This document shows, piece after piece, positions 42,989 through 53,819 of a stretch of 64,000 bases of DNA. The translations under genes were made by a program, and so were the position numbers. The notes beneath the pieces were generated by a model that saw nothing but the letters and a program-made list of their open reading frames with translations, ran no database searches and had not been told where the DNA came from. Positions within the stretch are counted from its first letter, which is position 1; every line of letters begins with the position of its first letter. The stretch is taken from NCBI GenBank assembly GCA_009801085.1, contig VNWV01000001.1, forward strand, positions 558,001 to 622,000. Direction: 5' to 3'. Origin of the DNA: Lasiodiplodia sp. COLG20 (taxonomy: Eukaryota > Ascomycota > Dothideomycetes > Botryosphaeriales > Botryosphaeriaceae).

Positions 42989-44767
42989 TCATGAAAATGC
43001 CTTATGCCCATCCATCCCTTTACGCATCCTCTCGCCAAACTTCATCATGGCCCAAATACAGGTAGAACCCCAGACAAATGAGATGACCGCCAATCCGGTG
43101 AACAGCCAGCCATTTCCGATAGCAGAGATGAGGGGCTGCGCGACAACACTGCCGACGCAACTGAAAATGTTGCGAACGAAGTTGTTGAGCGCGATGCCAT
43201 TGCTCGCCTTCTTGGGCATGAACTCGGTCAGCATGGTAGTGGCCATGGCGAAGATGAGCATGCTGCCGATGCCGAAGAAGAAGTTCGCGATCATCGGGCA
43301 CAGCCAGAAGACGCCCTTCTGCGCCGTCCACCCGTACCACACCAGCGCCGCGGGGAACAGCGCGGCGCCCAGCCACGCGTTCTCGCGCATGCGGTCTTCG
43401 GGCCGGAACTGCAGCTTGCCCGTCACGGGGTCGACGCGGTTCTTGCGTACTGCCTCGCGGCGCATGATGCTGTCGATCCAGCGGCCGCCGAAGATGGACG
43501 TGACCATGTAGCCGAGCGAGTTGGGGATGTAGAGTAGGCCGACGATGACGGTGGAGAAGCCGTAGGGCTGGTGCGAGAAGGTCGTCTCGATGCTGATGTT
43601 GAGCACGTACAGGCAGGCGAAGGCGATGGTGGCGTACGAGACGACGAGGAAGATGGCCGGGAAGCGCAGGTAGAGGATGATGCGGAGCGGGTCGATGAAG
43701 CAGCGGCGCACGACGAGGAGCCACTTAGTCGTTGTTCGCTGAACACTCTGCCGGGTTGAGACGCGCTGCAGTGAAGGCTGTGGTTGCTGCGCGGCAGTGT
43801 TGGTGGCAGATTTCTCCAAGCCTCCAGCGGCGGCTTCGACCTCTTCAGCGGTGTTGCTTCCGGCAAGAGGGTCATCGGTCTTCTTTGCTGCCTCTTTCTC
43901 GGCTTCAGCTGCTACGTTCTTCGTACGGCGCAGCGTCTCTGGAAGCATAAAGCATATACTGAGCCAAACGACAGCACCGTAGATGACCAAGAACCACTGA
44001 GTACTCCTCCAACCCAACCCCTGCGCAAGTGCGCCACCGACGATCGGGGCAATCAGGGGCCCGCACAATGGACCTAGATAGAAGATACCCATGGCGCGGC
44101 CACGCTCCTTCACCTCCCAGATGTCAGCGATTGTGCCACCACCGACAGCCTGCACACTGGCCGACGCGCCTCCGCTCAATACCCGCATAACGATCAGCAT
44201 GGAGATGTTGTTAGCCACGGCAGAGAGGACACCCCAGAGAATAAAGAGGACGAAGGAGCTGAGGTAGATGGTGCGGCGACCCAGCGTCTCGGAAAAGGAG
44301 CTCCACCATAGCGGAAAGATGGCCATAGCCAACATGTAGAAGGCGACACTCATGTTAGTAATCGTGAGGGTGGTATCGAGGTCGGCAGCAATGTCATTGA
44401 GGGCGGGCAGGATAATGGCTGAGCCCGTGGGGGCTGCCATGGCCGCCAGCGCGACGAAGAAGGTGATGGTCCATTTGATTTTACGGCTGTACTCGTACGG
44501 ATTTGAAACTTCCGGAATCAGGCACAAGTGGGCGAGCAGCCCGCGGCGTTCGCGCCGGGGTATGATGGTGGGCGTCCGGGACACGGCTGACGAGCGTGAT
44601 GCTATGGGGTGCAATTGAGGGGCCTGTTGGGTTGCATCCTGCTCCTGGTGAATCTCCTCGTCGTCGGATATCACGCTGCTGGTGCCGGTCTTGGGCCTGT
44701 CTTCTTCTGGTTCTCTTGCCGATGAAGGCTTGACCTCGAAGCCGACATCCTTCTCCTCGTCTGACAT
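42989..44767 (-). CDS. MFS transporter, DHA1 family (Dtr1/Qdr-like), single exon
   Basis: 592 aa from ATG 44767. A charged N terminus of about 85 residues is followed by 12 predicted helices in two halves. The first helix follows SRKIKWTITFFVALAAM. Motif A reads WWSSFSETLGRRTIYLSSF. The loop GTIADIWEVKERGRAMGIFY and the stretch GPLCGPLIAPIVGGALAQG mark the drug:H+ antiporter-1 group near yeast Dtr1/Qdr3. The central cytosolic loop is long and rich in Ala/Gln/Ser (about residues 270-345). The second half contains PNSLGYMVTSIFGGRWID and the conserved end VWGSTCIWAMMKFGERMRKG. Expected at the plasma membrane as a proton-coupled exporter; the substrate is unknown. The other MFS gene in the window (30834-33514) is also DHA1-like but has seven exons, so they are not recent duplicates. 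Confidence 0.93.
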   Translation of the reverse strand: MSDEEKDVGFEVKPSSAREPEEDRPKTGTSSVISDDEEIHQEQDATQQAPQLHPIASRSSAVSRTPTIIPRRERRGLLAHLCLIPEVSNPYEYSRKIKWTITFFVALAAMAAPTGSAIILPALNDIAADLDTTLTITNMSVAFYMLAMAIFPLWWSSFSETLGRRTIYLSSFVLFILWGVLSAVANNISMLIVMRVLSGGASASVQAVGGGTIADIWEVKERGRAMGIFYLGPLCGPLIAPIVGGALAQGLGWRSTQWFLVIYGAVVWLSICFMLPETLRRTKNVAAEAEKEAAKKTDDPLAGSNTAEEVEAAAGGLEKSATNTAAQQPQPSLQRVSTRQSVQRTTTKWLLVVRRCFIDPLRIILYLRFPAIFLVVSYATIAFACLYVLNISIETTFSHQPYGFSTVIVGLLYIPNSLGYMVTSIFGGRWIDSIMRREAVRKNRVDPVTGKLQFRPEDRMRENAWLGAALFPAALVWYGWTAQKGVFWLCPMIANFFFGIGSMLIFAMATTMLTEFMPKKASNGIALNNFVRNIFSCVGSVVAQPLISAIGNGWLFTGLAVISFVWGSTCIWAMMKFGERMRKGMDGHKAFS

Positions 44768-45653
44768 GAGTGGCTAAAATCTGATTGTCGCGGGTGGTTT
44801 CTTGGTCGGAGGGTTGCCTCGGCACTTTCCTAATGGGGCGGAGGAATAGCCGATGGTGCGCGATATGAGTGCGTCGGGAAGGAGCGGGGGCTCCCGAGGG
44901 TACCAAGAAGTCAGGAGGGGGAGACTTCGACGGAGAAAAATTGAGAAAAGAAAGGTATAAGGCTTCCCCTGTGTCTCACGATATTTGTAGCCATCCGCCG
45001 CACGGGGCCGTGTTGCGGGACGGAAGAGTTCCGAGCACCTCTAGAATTTTTGCTGCTCCACCGCACTTGGGCTCTTCCGAATACGGGTCGGATAAGAGGA
45101 GGAGAATAGTGGTAGGAGCCGCTGGGCGCAGCGGGATGTTTATCGGGCAGCGCGCCATGATGATAAAGCAGCTGCACGCACCCCGCTTGAAGCAGGCCAC
45201 TGCCCGAGTCGAGGGATGCGGGAAGAGGCAGGCGATGCCGGCTATCCGCCCCAAAAGCGCGAAGGCCGAGCGGGTCACTTGATTGCGGCGCCGCTGTCAA
45301 GCATGGCCAAGCACTCGCTTAGTGATGTGCCCCGCGCTGCCGTTCCTGGCCTGGCGGCGGGTACCTTGGTGGAACCGCATTCGTCATTGGCAGCAGCGAG
45401 GCGTCATACTCCAAATCCTAACTCAATCTTGCCGTCAGCAGGGCTCTTGAGTCGTTGTGTTTCGCCGCAGTCAGACGTCAAACGAACCTTCTCCACGACC
45501 TCAAGAAACCTCCACGCCCACCGTCGACTCCCACCACATTTCCTGCCATCAACCAGTGTTCACGCGCGCAGCTCCGACCAGCCCAGTCCCACGCTAGAGC
45601 TTACCACCTGCCAACCAACCTCACACCGCCCTCCAGCTACTCACCTCTAAACA
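44768..45653. promoter_or_regulatory. Divergent promoter region between the MFS transporter and the methyltransferase
   Basis: These 886 bases contain only short frames. The right part is pyrimidine-rich and leads to the methyltransferase ATG at 45654. Confidence 0.45.
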
Positions 45654-46649
45654 ATGCAGCCTGAGCCTTCTGGCCGCGCTAGCCCTCCACCGGGCAAGTT
45701 CAACCAACATCCCACCGACGCCCGCGAGCGATTGCGCACTCATTTCGGTAGCACCGAAGCCAGGGCCCAGGGTGCACGTTGGGACGACCTGTGGAAGGAG
45801 GGCGACTTCCTGCCCTGGGACAAAGGCTTCCCCAACCCAGCGTTGCGCGAGCTGTTGACGACCCATGTTTTTCCCAACCCCAAGAAAGATCTCACCAAGG
45901 AGGAGCGTCCCATGGTGCCCGCGCCTGTCGATAGAGAAACAAAGAGACGGAAGCGCGCGCTGGTGCCTGGCTGCGGCAAAGGCTATGACGTCGTATTGCT
46001 TGCCTCGTATGGATACGACGCGTGGGGGCTAGAAGTGAGCACTAATGCCATCGAGGCGGCCAAGAAGTGGGTGAAGGAAATCGAGGATAACGAGTTCCGC
46101 AAGTACGAGACGATTGACGACGACGTTGGACGCGGCTCTGTCAACTTTCTGCTTGGTGACTTTTTTAAGGACGACTGGCTGAAGGACATTGGAGGGGAAT
46201 TCGACTTGATCTACGATTATACGGTACGTCTTTATCCGTCTTCTATTCTTGCTTCTTTGAGCCAATGTGTCTAACCATCTTGACCATAGTTTCTTTCCGC
46301 TCTGCCTCCCGAGCTTCGTCCAGCGTGGTCGCTCCGGATGTCGCAGCTCCTATCCCACGACCCGCACGCCGCGCTCGTCTGTATCGAGTTTCCTACATAT
46401 AAAGAGCCGTCCACAGGCGGGCCTCCATTTGGCCTGCAGCCGAGGGTATACGAGCAGCACCTCAGCCGTCCGGGAGAGGAGTTGAAGTACGGCGAGGACG
46501 GCCATATCGTTGAGCAGCGAGACGAGAATGGAGTGGTCCCCAGGAATAAGAATGGACTGGTGCGTATTGCGCACTATCAGCCCGAGCAGACCCACGAAAT
46601 CGGCAAGGGCACCGATTTCGTGAGCATTTGGCGGCACCCAACTGCGTGA
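45654..46649 (+). CDS. Thiol methyltransferase-like protein (TPMT family, SAM-dependent)
   Basis: Exons 45654-46223 and 46290-46649, 309 aa, with a 66-nt intron between IYDYT and FLSALPPELR. The family's N-terminal signature is WDDLWKEGDFLPWDKGFPNP. The SAM-binding motif I is RALVPGCGKGYDVVLLA (about residues 101-117) followed by the acidic GLEVS. Motif II/III is the region FLLGDFF...FDLIYDYT. This is the TPMT/halide-thiol methyltransferase fold, methylating thiols, halides or bisulfide with S-adenosylmethionine. The yeast/fungal range is 250-310 aa, so it is full-length. No targeting signal is seen; it is probably cytosolic. The exact acceptor substrate is not predictable. It converges on the OTU gene with 108 bases between the stop codons. 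Confidence 0.93.
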
Positions 46650-46757
46650 GCGACAATCTCTGTCAGAGCGCCTCACCTTTCAGAACGGGCTCCTCAGACG
46701 AGGTCTTATCCCTTCATCAAGGTTCCCTCCTGTAGAAGTCCTGTAAATGTAGTGGAA

Positions 46758-47729
46758 TCAAGCTCCTTTCCTCAGAGAATTGTAGTGCTCTCCCAAGCCG
46801 AAGCCGTGTTTGTAGTACGCCAGCCACAGTTCCTTCTCTTCTCCATTGAGCGGGGCCTGACTCTCCGCACCAGGCTCAATGGTGTCGACTCTCCCATCGG
46901 AGTGGAGCACCTTGATGTTGACGCCGTACGTCCTTGCCAGCGCCAGTAATTCCATGTGCCCACCCCATTCTCCGGAATCCCGGACCTTGACCACGTAGGA
47001 GTCAAGCGGCTCTTCCATGAATGGTGCAAAATCATCCGGGTGCGACGCAATCCAATCGGCGGCCGCCTTTCGCACTGTCTTGTAGTCTTCTTTTTTGCCA
47101 TCAGTTTCCCCGTTTTCTTGTCCAATGATCGCTGGTGCAATCCGCGGCTTCAAATCAAGGCCCTGGTCGGTCATGCCGTCGGCAATGGCGCTATACAAGC
47201 AGTGTCCATCAGCACGAATGATCTGCTCCTTGAGCCCACGCTTCTCAAACTGCTCGACCAGAGCAGTGCGCTCGGCCTTGCGCAGGTCGGGCATGGATTG
47301 CGCCTCTGCAGCGGCCTCGGCGGCCAATGCCTCCTGCTCAGCGGCGCGACGAGCCAGGCGAGCCTTTTGCCGGTTGCCCTTACGCTTTGGTCCCTCAGAT
47401 TGTTGCGTGTCCGGGGCGGAGGCGGTGGCAGCAGTGGGCTGCTGGCTCGACGATATCGAAAGCTTCTCGGCGGCGTCTGCAAGATCGTCCTTGTCGTCTT
47501 CGTCTTCGGCCGTGTTCTCGCCAGCTTCAGGCTCAACGGTCCCATCACCGGCGTTGCCAACGAGCTCTGCGATCTCGCGCTCTTGCCGCTCCTTCAGCTC
47601 CTGTTCGAGTCTCGCGCACTCATCGTTGACACCTTTGCGGGTCTTCTTGGAGGCGGCCTTCTTCTTCTGCGTAACGCGGGCCTGCAGGTCGCGCTGCTCC
47701 TTGCGATGTCTGGCCTGCAGCTCTTCCAT
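46758..47729 (-). CDS. OTU2: OTU-domain cysteine deubiquitinase (OTU2/OTUD6-like)
   Basis: Single exon, 323 aa, from ATG 47729. The N-terminal half is a charged coiled-coil (MEELQARHRKEQRDLQARV, then KGVNDECARLEQELKERQ) followed by an acidic linker and a Lys/Arg-rich stretch (GPKRKGNRQKARLARRAA), the layout of OTUD6/Otu2. The OTU domain covers about residues 150-323. The catalytic loop is RADGHCLYSAIAD, with Asp174 and Cys177, and the general-base His is His315 in GEHYNSL near the C terminus. Both are intact, so an active ubiquitin hydrolase is expected. Yeast Otu2 and OTUD6 act on ribosomes and translation; the same role here is by homology. It shares a 310-base divergent promoter with the SDR at 48040. 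Confidence 0.95.
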   Translation of the reverse strand: MEELQARHRKEQRDLQARVTQKKKAASKKTRKGVNDECARLEQELKERQEREIAELVGNAGDGTVEPEAGENTAEDEDDKDDLADAAEKLSISSSQQPTAATASAPDTQQSEGPKRKGNRQKARLARRAAEQEALAAEAAAEAQSMPDLRKAERTALVEQFEKRGLKEQIIRADGHCLYSAIADGMTDQGLDLKPRIAPAIIGQENGETDGKKEDYKTVRKAAADWIASHPDDFAPFMEEPLDSYVVKVRDSGEWGGHMELLALARTYGVNIKVLHSDGRVDTIEPGAESQAPLNGEEKELWLAYYKHGFGLGEHYNSLRKGA

Positions 47730-48039
47730 GGTCGGCGTGGCGGGGTGTCGAAGAGATGGATGTGAAAAGAAAGTTTGCAGTGCAGAGCTCTCGAAAGTTT
47801 GGGGAAAGCAAAGAGCGAGTCAGACCCGCGGCAAAGCCACCCACTCAGTGTGGCACAGGGCGATCCCCCTCCCGTTTCGGCGCCGCCGACTGCCTCGGCT
47901 TTGGCATTCTACGTACGTTTCCCCAGATTACTGACGCGGGAGCTCGCTGGGCAAGCGTACTACTTGAATTAACGCCAGCCGCCATGCCCCAGCTTTGCTT
48001 TCCCCCTCCAGTGAGCTGAATCAATCAATTCCCACCGCA
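47730..48039. promoter_or_regulatory. Short divergent promoter between OTU2-like and SDR genes
   Basis: The 310 bases between the two ATGs must serve both genes. A CCTCGG hexamer lies at 47893-47898, about midway. Confidence 0.55.
47893..47898 (+). promoter_or_regulatory. CCTCGG hexamer (candidate FarA/FarB site) upstream of the AKL-ending SDR
   Basis: CCTCGG lies 142 bases before the SDR ATG. It matches the core associated with fatty-acid-induced peroxisomal genes in Aspergillus. It could equally be a chance hexamer. Confidence 0.28.
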
Positions 48040-48943
48040 ATGGATGTCAACAACCTCTTCAGCGTCAAGGTACGGTAACAGCTGCTGCATCACAGGGCGA
48101 AGCTAACTCCCGCTCGCTCAGGGCAAAGTCGTCCTCGTCACCGGCGGCGCCAAAGGCATCGGCCGCATGATCTCCGAGGGTTTCGTCACCAACGGCGCCA
48201 AAGTCTACATCTCGTCGCGCGACGCGAAGGCGTGCGATGCCGCCGTCGCCGAGCTGAACAAGGCGGGCCAGGCCAGCGGCGGCACTGCGCACGCCATCCC
48301 GGCCGACTTCTACAAGGAGGAGGAGTGCAAGCGGCTCGCAACCGAGCTGGCCCGGCGCGAGGAAAAACTGCACGTGCTGGTCAACAACTCGGGCTCCAAC
48401 TGGGGCGCGCCCTACAACGAGTACCCGGAGTCGGCGTGGATCCGTGTGCTCACGCTCAACCTGCACCGTGTCTTCACCATCACCCAGCTAGTGACGCCGC
48501 TGATGGAGAAGGCTGCCAGCGACGGCGATCCGGCGAGGGTTATCAATATTGGTTCGGTGGATGGGCTGAGGGTGCCCGCGCTCGAGACGTTCGCGTATTC
48601 GAGCAGCAAGGCCGGCTTGCACCATCTGAGCCGTGTGCTCGCGAACCACCTCGGCAAGAGGAATATCACGTAAGTTTCCTGTCACAATTCGAAAGGAAAC
48701 CACCCAAGCTTACGATGCGATAGCTCCAACACTCTTGCCTGCGGTCCGTTTGAGTCGAAGATGATGGCGGCGACGCTGCAGAAGTACAAGGATGAGATCG
48801 AACGGGGCATTCCACTGCACCGCATTGGCAGCCCTGAGGATGTTGCAGGCGCCTGCCTTTTCCTGTCCAGCAAGGCTGGCAGTTTTGTCAACGGAGCGAC
48901 CATCACTTTGGACGGTGGTAGCGTGATCAGTGCGAAGCTTTAA
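48040..48943 (+). CDS. Short-chain dehydrogenase/reductase with C-terminal AKL (probable peroxisomal)
   Basis: Exons 48040-48069, 48122-48669 and 48724-48943, 265 aa, with introns of 52 and 54 nt. The first exon has only ten codons (MDVNNLFSVK). Motifs: the cofactor loop TGGAKGIG, Arg after SS in VYISSRDAKA (suggesting NADPH), VNNSGSNWG, INIGSVDGLR with the catalytic Ser, and YSSSKAG with Tyr and Lys. The C terminus is ISAKL-stop; AKL is an accepted variant of the type 1 peroxisomal targeting signal. The related SDR at 8796 lacks it. A peroxisomal SDR of this group could act on enoyl- or 3-oxoacyl-CoA intermediates, but the substrate is not shown by sequence. It belongs to the RhlG-like group named in fungal genomes after a rhamnolipid-synthesis reductase. 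Confidence 0.92.
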
Positions 48944-49149
48944 TTTTCATCAGTGCAGTTAGAACAAATTGTATCAGGGAGGCAGCTGAAGTCTGCCTCG
49001 CGGATGGTACGGTCGTGGCTCGAGCGCATTTAATTGAACCGGGCACCAGGCCTCTATAGATCAAAGCTATTACCCGAAGCGACCGGTGAGGAAACGATAA
49101 ACCGCTAAGGCATTCTATCAATAATCTAGAAGGACCTAAGACCATGTAA

Positions 49150-51320
49150 TCAGATCGCTCCTTTGATCAGACTCCAAGCGTGAACCGCGTTGAACCCGAG
49201 AACTTTGGGCCCTGCCGATCCTACATCCTCCGCGCCACGCTCGAGTAATGTCCGCAGATCACTTGGTATCACCAGGAGAACGCCAACAACTAGACAGACT
49301 CTGACAATCAAATCGAGCAAATCGATGATCTCAGTGTAGCCGAGGCCCAACCTCTGCGCTAGGAAAAGCTTGAGCAGACACCTCTTGTAGAGCCATGCAT
49401 CGCGACAATTCCGTATGACGTATTCATCGCACGCTGCAAACCCTTTCGGTCTGATGTCTTCGCGGACGAAAGCTGGATCGGATCCCTGCGGAAAATCAGG
49501 GTAACTTGGTGCTGTCGGCGCACAGCGCCATTTGCGGAGAAGCTGCCAACCGATAGTATCTCCTAATCGACCAAGTTTGGGCTGCAACGGCTCCGTGTAC
49601 CTGGGATGATTCAGAGGCAGAAGCTTTAGCATTTTGGGGTTTGATATCCATGCAGTTCTGTTTTTCTCGTTGGTGAAGAGAGCTTCGCGATCCAAGGCCT
49701 CGGATGTGTGGTTGTAGTGCACAAACCGGCTGTAGAAGGCCGGACTGGTCACATTTATGGCCAGAGAGCTCGTAGGGCCGCCTTTCTGTCCGCTCGGAGA
49801 AAGATATTCTCGGGTCTCACCAAGGCCAGGAGCAGGTGTGTATGAAACCCGAACGGGCTGGTCCGTGTGGCTTACAAGATACTGAAGGTACCGGCAGAAG
49901 AAGTCTTCCAGGTGCCTGTAATCTCGTGTCAGTAGAAGGCTTTTGCTTAACGATTTATGTTACTGACTTTTCGATTGTTGTGGGATCCCGGCCAATACTT
50001 GTAGGCGCGACTTCCGGACGAAAGAATACCTCAAGGCTTCGCCAAAAGTAAAGCCTGTAGGCTTCCTTCAGGATTCTTGGAAAAGTGACGAAGCCCACCC
50101 ACCACCAATTTCCAATGAAGCACAAAGCTTGCCAAGTGGACAACGTATTGGGATCCTGCGGCGCACCAACCGAAAATACTCGAGCTACAAGTTTCGCATG
50201 CTCCTCGGATGATCGAAGAACAATATTGTTGTCGATATGAGCAATGCTTTCTTGACTCGTTTTGAATGGATCAACCGCACTTAGAGAATAAGAACCCTTT
50301 CTTGAATTGAATGGAGAAACGTGGAAGTCTTTCGCCCAGGCATCGGTGAATTTTGTAATTTGTCTGGCATGATTAGTAGCGTCATTTTGGTTCGACGTGC
50401 CATCGTGGTTAGGGCCGGAGCCCTTTAGAAGGTACATGCGCCTCTCTCCAAAGGTGTTGTTCACTTCTAAAATCATCATGACGAGCTGATGGCTTGCGGA
50501 ATAGATGTACCAAAAGGAAACAGGGTTAAAAGAATAACCAAGGAATTTTGCTGCCGTCACAAGGTAGGCATGGTGCCATTCATCGTCGGAGACATTCTGT
50601 ATCCGTTAGTTTTATCCGGTCGACGAACTACTACACACATACCTGGGATCTGAGATATTGCGTCAACTTTCCCTTGAGATCCATGTTATGACCGCGCTCG
50701 AGGTAATCAGATCCTTGGATATGGAACCACCCTTTTCTTTTAGAAACTCGGGGTGAAGAGCAGGGATCGACGGTTAACATTGGCGTGCTAAGGCAGCTGT
50801 CGTCCTTCGGGCCAACCGGAACCCCGACAAGAAGATACGAGTATGCGAAAGAGTGCTTCCTGGGGAACATGCGCGCATGCGTGGTACGGCAAGGGAATAG
50901 AAACGGCCTGCAATGTTTCTCAGGATTTTGGTTATTCGTCCAGATGTCGTCTTTGTTGCCACGGCTCTTAAAAAATAGTACCGATATTAAGAACGTGACA
51001 ATCAACAAAGCCAAGGATATAATAGGAAGAGCTGGAAGCGAATATCTAGAGGCGAGCTCAAATAGCCTCCTAATCAATGGGTAACTGCTGGGTAATAGGC
51101 CAACGAGGAGAACCAAACCATCAAAAATCGCCGTTTTGTCGCCAGAGACAAGCCTGGCAAGCCATAGTGAGACCCAAGTGAAGTAGCAGGCGGCCACGAC
51201 ATTGGATGATGCGTTTCGGAGAAAGGAACTGGCACTTAGGATTGCCAAGACAACCACGACGAGAGGAAAAGACAGGTTTGGGCGAGCTGGACTCGCGTTG
51301 CTGACAGCCGGTGAAGACAT
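49150..51320 (-). CDS. DUF1365 family membrane protein (690 aa, three exons)
   Basis: Minus-strand exons 50643-51320, 49968-50596 and 49150-49915, with introns of 46 and 52 nt. The N-terminal part has several hydrophobic segments (residues about 15-135, for example LPIISLALLIVTFLISVLFF). The DUF1365 core begins with ARMFPRKHSFAYSYLLVGVP. It continues over the first splice with NVSDDEWHHAYLVTAAKFLG and YSFNPVSFWYIYSASHQLVM, then WWWVGFVTFPRILKEAYRLY. The C-terminal third contains FYSRFVHYNHTSEALDRE and a hydrophobic segment VCLVVGVLLVIPSDLR. Bacterial DUF1365 genes often lie beside cyclopropane-fatty-acid synthase and amine-oxidase genes, hinting at lipid work; no such partner is next to this copy. 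The fungal version is much longer than bacterial ones (about 250 aa). Function unknown. Confidence 0.88.
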
Positions 51321-51571
51321 ACGGGGGAGGTGGAGTGCTGAGATGGACGTGAAGCTGGAGGCGTTAGATCATCACTGCCGGAAATGTACAGGGATACCCT
51401 GATTGCACTATGACACTTCGGGTTAAGCGCCTCAGCAGACGCCGACTTGCCGATCGATTTTCTACATCGCCGCAGAAAACTTACCTCCGCGTTCAAGCGC
51501 AACTGCACTCTGCGCCGAAGAACAATCCACGCCCAGCACCCTTCCAACCGCCATAGGCTTTCACCGCAGAC
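51321..51571. promoter_or_regulatory. Compact divergent promoter between DUF1365 gene and HAS1
   Basis: Only 251 bases separate the two ATGs. No CAAT or TATA box stands out. Co-regulation is possible but not shown. Confidence 0.5.
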
Positions 51572-53819
51572 ATGGCGCCCATAGCCATTACCGATTCCAA
51601 GAAGCGCAAGCGCAAGAGCAGCAAAAAGGCCGCCGAAGCTCCAGAGACAGCGACTGCCGTCACCGAGGCCGCGCCCGCACCCAAGAAGTCCTCGAAGGAG
51701 TCCACCAAGAAGTCCTCGAAGGCGTCGAAGAGAAAGCATGCGGAAAGCGAAGAGGAGAGCGACGTCCCCATGGAAGACGCCGTCCCAGAGGAAAGTGAAT
51801 CGGAGGAAAACGAGGACGACGAGGGCGAGCCTCCTGCAGACGGTAGCGACAATGAGGAGGGTGATGCGGAGCTGGACAATGCAGCTACCGAAGCTTTCGA
51901 ATCGAAGCTGTCTCTCCCCGCTGTAGATGAGGCCGACCCGAAGAAGTTTACGGACCTGAACCTGTCGGAGAAGACCCAAAAGGCGATAAAAGAAATGGGC
52001 TTCGACACTCTGACCGAGATCCAAGCCAAGGGCATTCCGCCCCTTCTGGCTGGTAAGGATCTTCTTGGTGCAGTAAGTGGACTCTGATATGCGCTGAGCA
52101 GAACACCGCTGACTTTGGCACAGGCAAAAACTGGATCCGGCAAGGTATGCAAAATGACAAACAGTCAGCTTGTTCCCAAAAGCTCACTATGCTCTAGACC
52201 CTCGCTTTCCTCATCCCCGTTGTCGAGATGCTGCACAGCCTCCGATTCAAGCCCCGCAACGGAACTGGTGCTATCGTCATTAGCCCCACCAGAGAGCTGG
52301 CGTTGCAGATATTTGGTGTCGCACGCGAGCTTATGGAGCACCATACACAAACTTTTGGCATAGGTTCGTTCTTGGCGTAAGAAATCGTATAATAATGGTG
52401 GGCTGACTTTCTTCCCACAGTCATGGGAGGTGCCAACCGGAAGGCCGAGCAGATCAAGCTGGAGAAGGGTGTGAACCTTCTTATTGGTAAGCTGACCCTG
52501 TTCTACTGCAGCTTGCAGACTCATAGACTTCTCCGGACTAACATTGTTCTAGCCACTCCTGGTAGGCTTCTCGACCATCTGCAGAATACCCCCGGTTTCG
52601 TGTTCAAGAACTTGCGCACGCTTGTCCTGGACGAAGCCGACAGAATCCTCGAAACCGGTTTCGAAGACGAAATGCGCCAGATAGTAAAGGTTTGTCGCTG
52701 TTCACGAGACGCCGCAGTGCATTAGTGAAGCAGGCTGAGACTGACATTGCAATTAGATTCTTGGGAACCCTCAATCGCGCCAAACTGGTAAGTGTGACGA
52801 ATGTACACCCATTAGCGCACAGCACTGACTCCTGTAGCGCTATTTTCGGCAACCCAAACCACCAAGGTCGAAGACCTTGCAAGAATCTCGCTCAAGCCAG
52901 GCCCGCTCTTCATCTCCGTGGACCATTACAAGGAGCATGCTACTGCTGACGGTCTGGACCTGGGCTTCGTCGTGTGTGAATCGGATCTCCGGTTCAGATT
53001 GCTTTTCACCTTCCTCAAGAAGCACCAAAAGAAGAAGATCATTGTTTTCACAAGCTCTTGCGCATCCGGTAAGCAATTCTACCCTTACGCTGACCAGCCA
53101 TAATACTCATTCTCTATAGTCGAATACCTCACGAGCCTGCTCAACTACATCGATCTCCCTGTCCTGGGTCTTTCAGGAAAAATGAAGCAGCAGAAACGGA
53201 CGGCTACCTTCTTTGAATTTGCCAACAGCCAAGCCGGCTGCCTGATTGCAACAGATGTGGCAGGTAAGCGACCCCATTTAATCTCTATATACGTTTCAAG
53301 AGGAAGCTAACAAGTGTAGCTCGTGGCCTTGATATCCCTGCCGTGGACTGGGTCATCCAGCTGGACCCCCCTGATGATGCGCGCAGCTTCATTCACCGTG
53401 CCGGACGTACGGCAAGAGCCGGCAAGACCGGGCGTTGTCTTCTGGTCCTTAACCCCTCAGAAGTGGGCTTCATCAAAGTGCTCCGGGAAGCGCGGGTCGA
53501 GCTTACCGAGTTTGACTTCCCTGAGAAGAAGCTGCTCAACATCCAGAGTCAGCTCGAAAAGCTGATTTCGAGCAACTATTATCTCAACAAGTCTGCCAAG
53601 GATGCGTTTCGCTCCTACCTCAACGCCTACGCTAGCCATAGCCTTCGTAGCATCTACTCCGTGGAAAAGCTAGACCTCAAGAAGGTGGCACGCAGCTTCG
53701 GATTCACTGCCCCTCCGCGGGTGGACATTCAGCTTGGCTCAAGCATGAAGGACAAGAAGCATGAAGGCAGAAGGGCGTATGGCAGTCAGCCTCGCCAGGC
53801 GAAGAGGTTCAAGCACTAA
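51572..53819 (+). CDS. HAS1: DEAD-box ATP-dependent RNA helicase Has1 (nine exons)
   Basis: Exons 51572-52072, 52124-52144, 52198-52363, 52421-52486, 52553-52689, 52757-52787, 52838-53068, 53120-53263 and 53320-53819, 598 aa. Exons of 21 and 31 nt carry AKTGSGK (motif I) and the segment before RQTALFSAT. The N-terminal 130 residues are Lys-rich then acidic (nucleolar type). Helicase motifs in order: the Q motif in [18 protein letters not shown] (I), SPTRELALQ (Ia), TPGRLLDHL (Ib), LDEAD (II), FSAT (III), IIVFTSS (IV), [12 protein letters not shown] (V) and [10 protein letters not shown] (VI). The end, with [20 protein letters not shown] and [12 protein letters not shown], is the Has1 C-terminal extension. 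Has1 unwinds snoRNA-pre-rRNA duplexes in nucleolar 40S and 60S assembly. Length near the family norm. Exon junctions are all frame-consistent. Confidence 0.96.
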
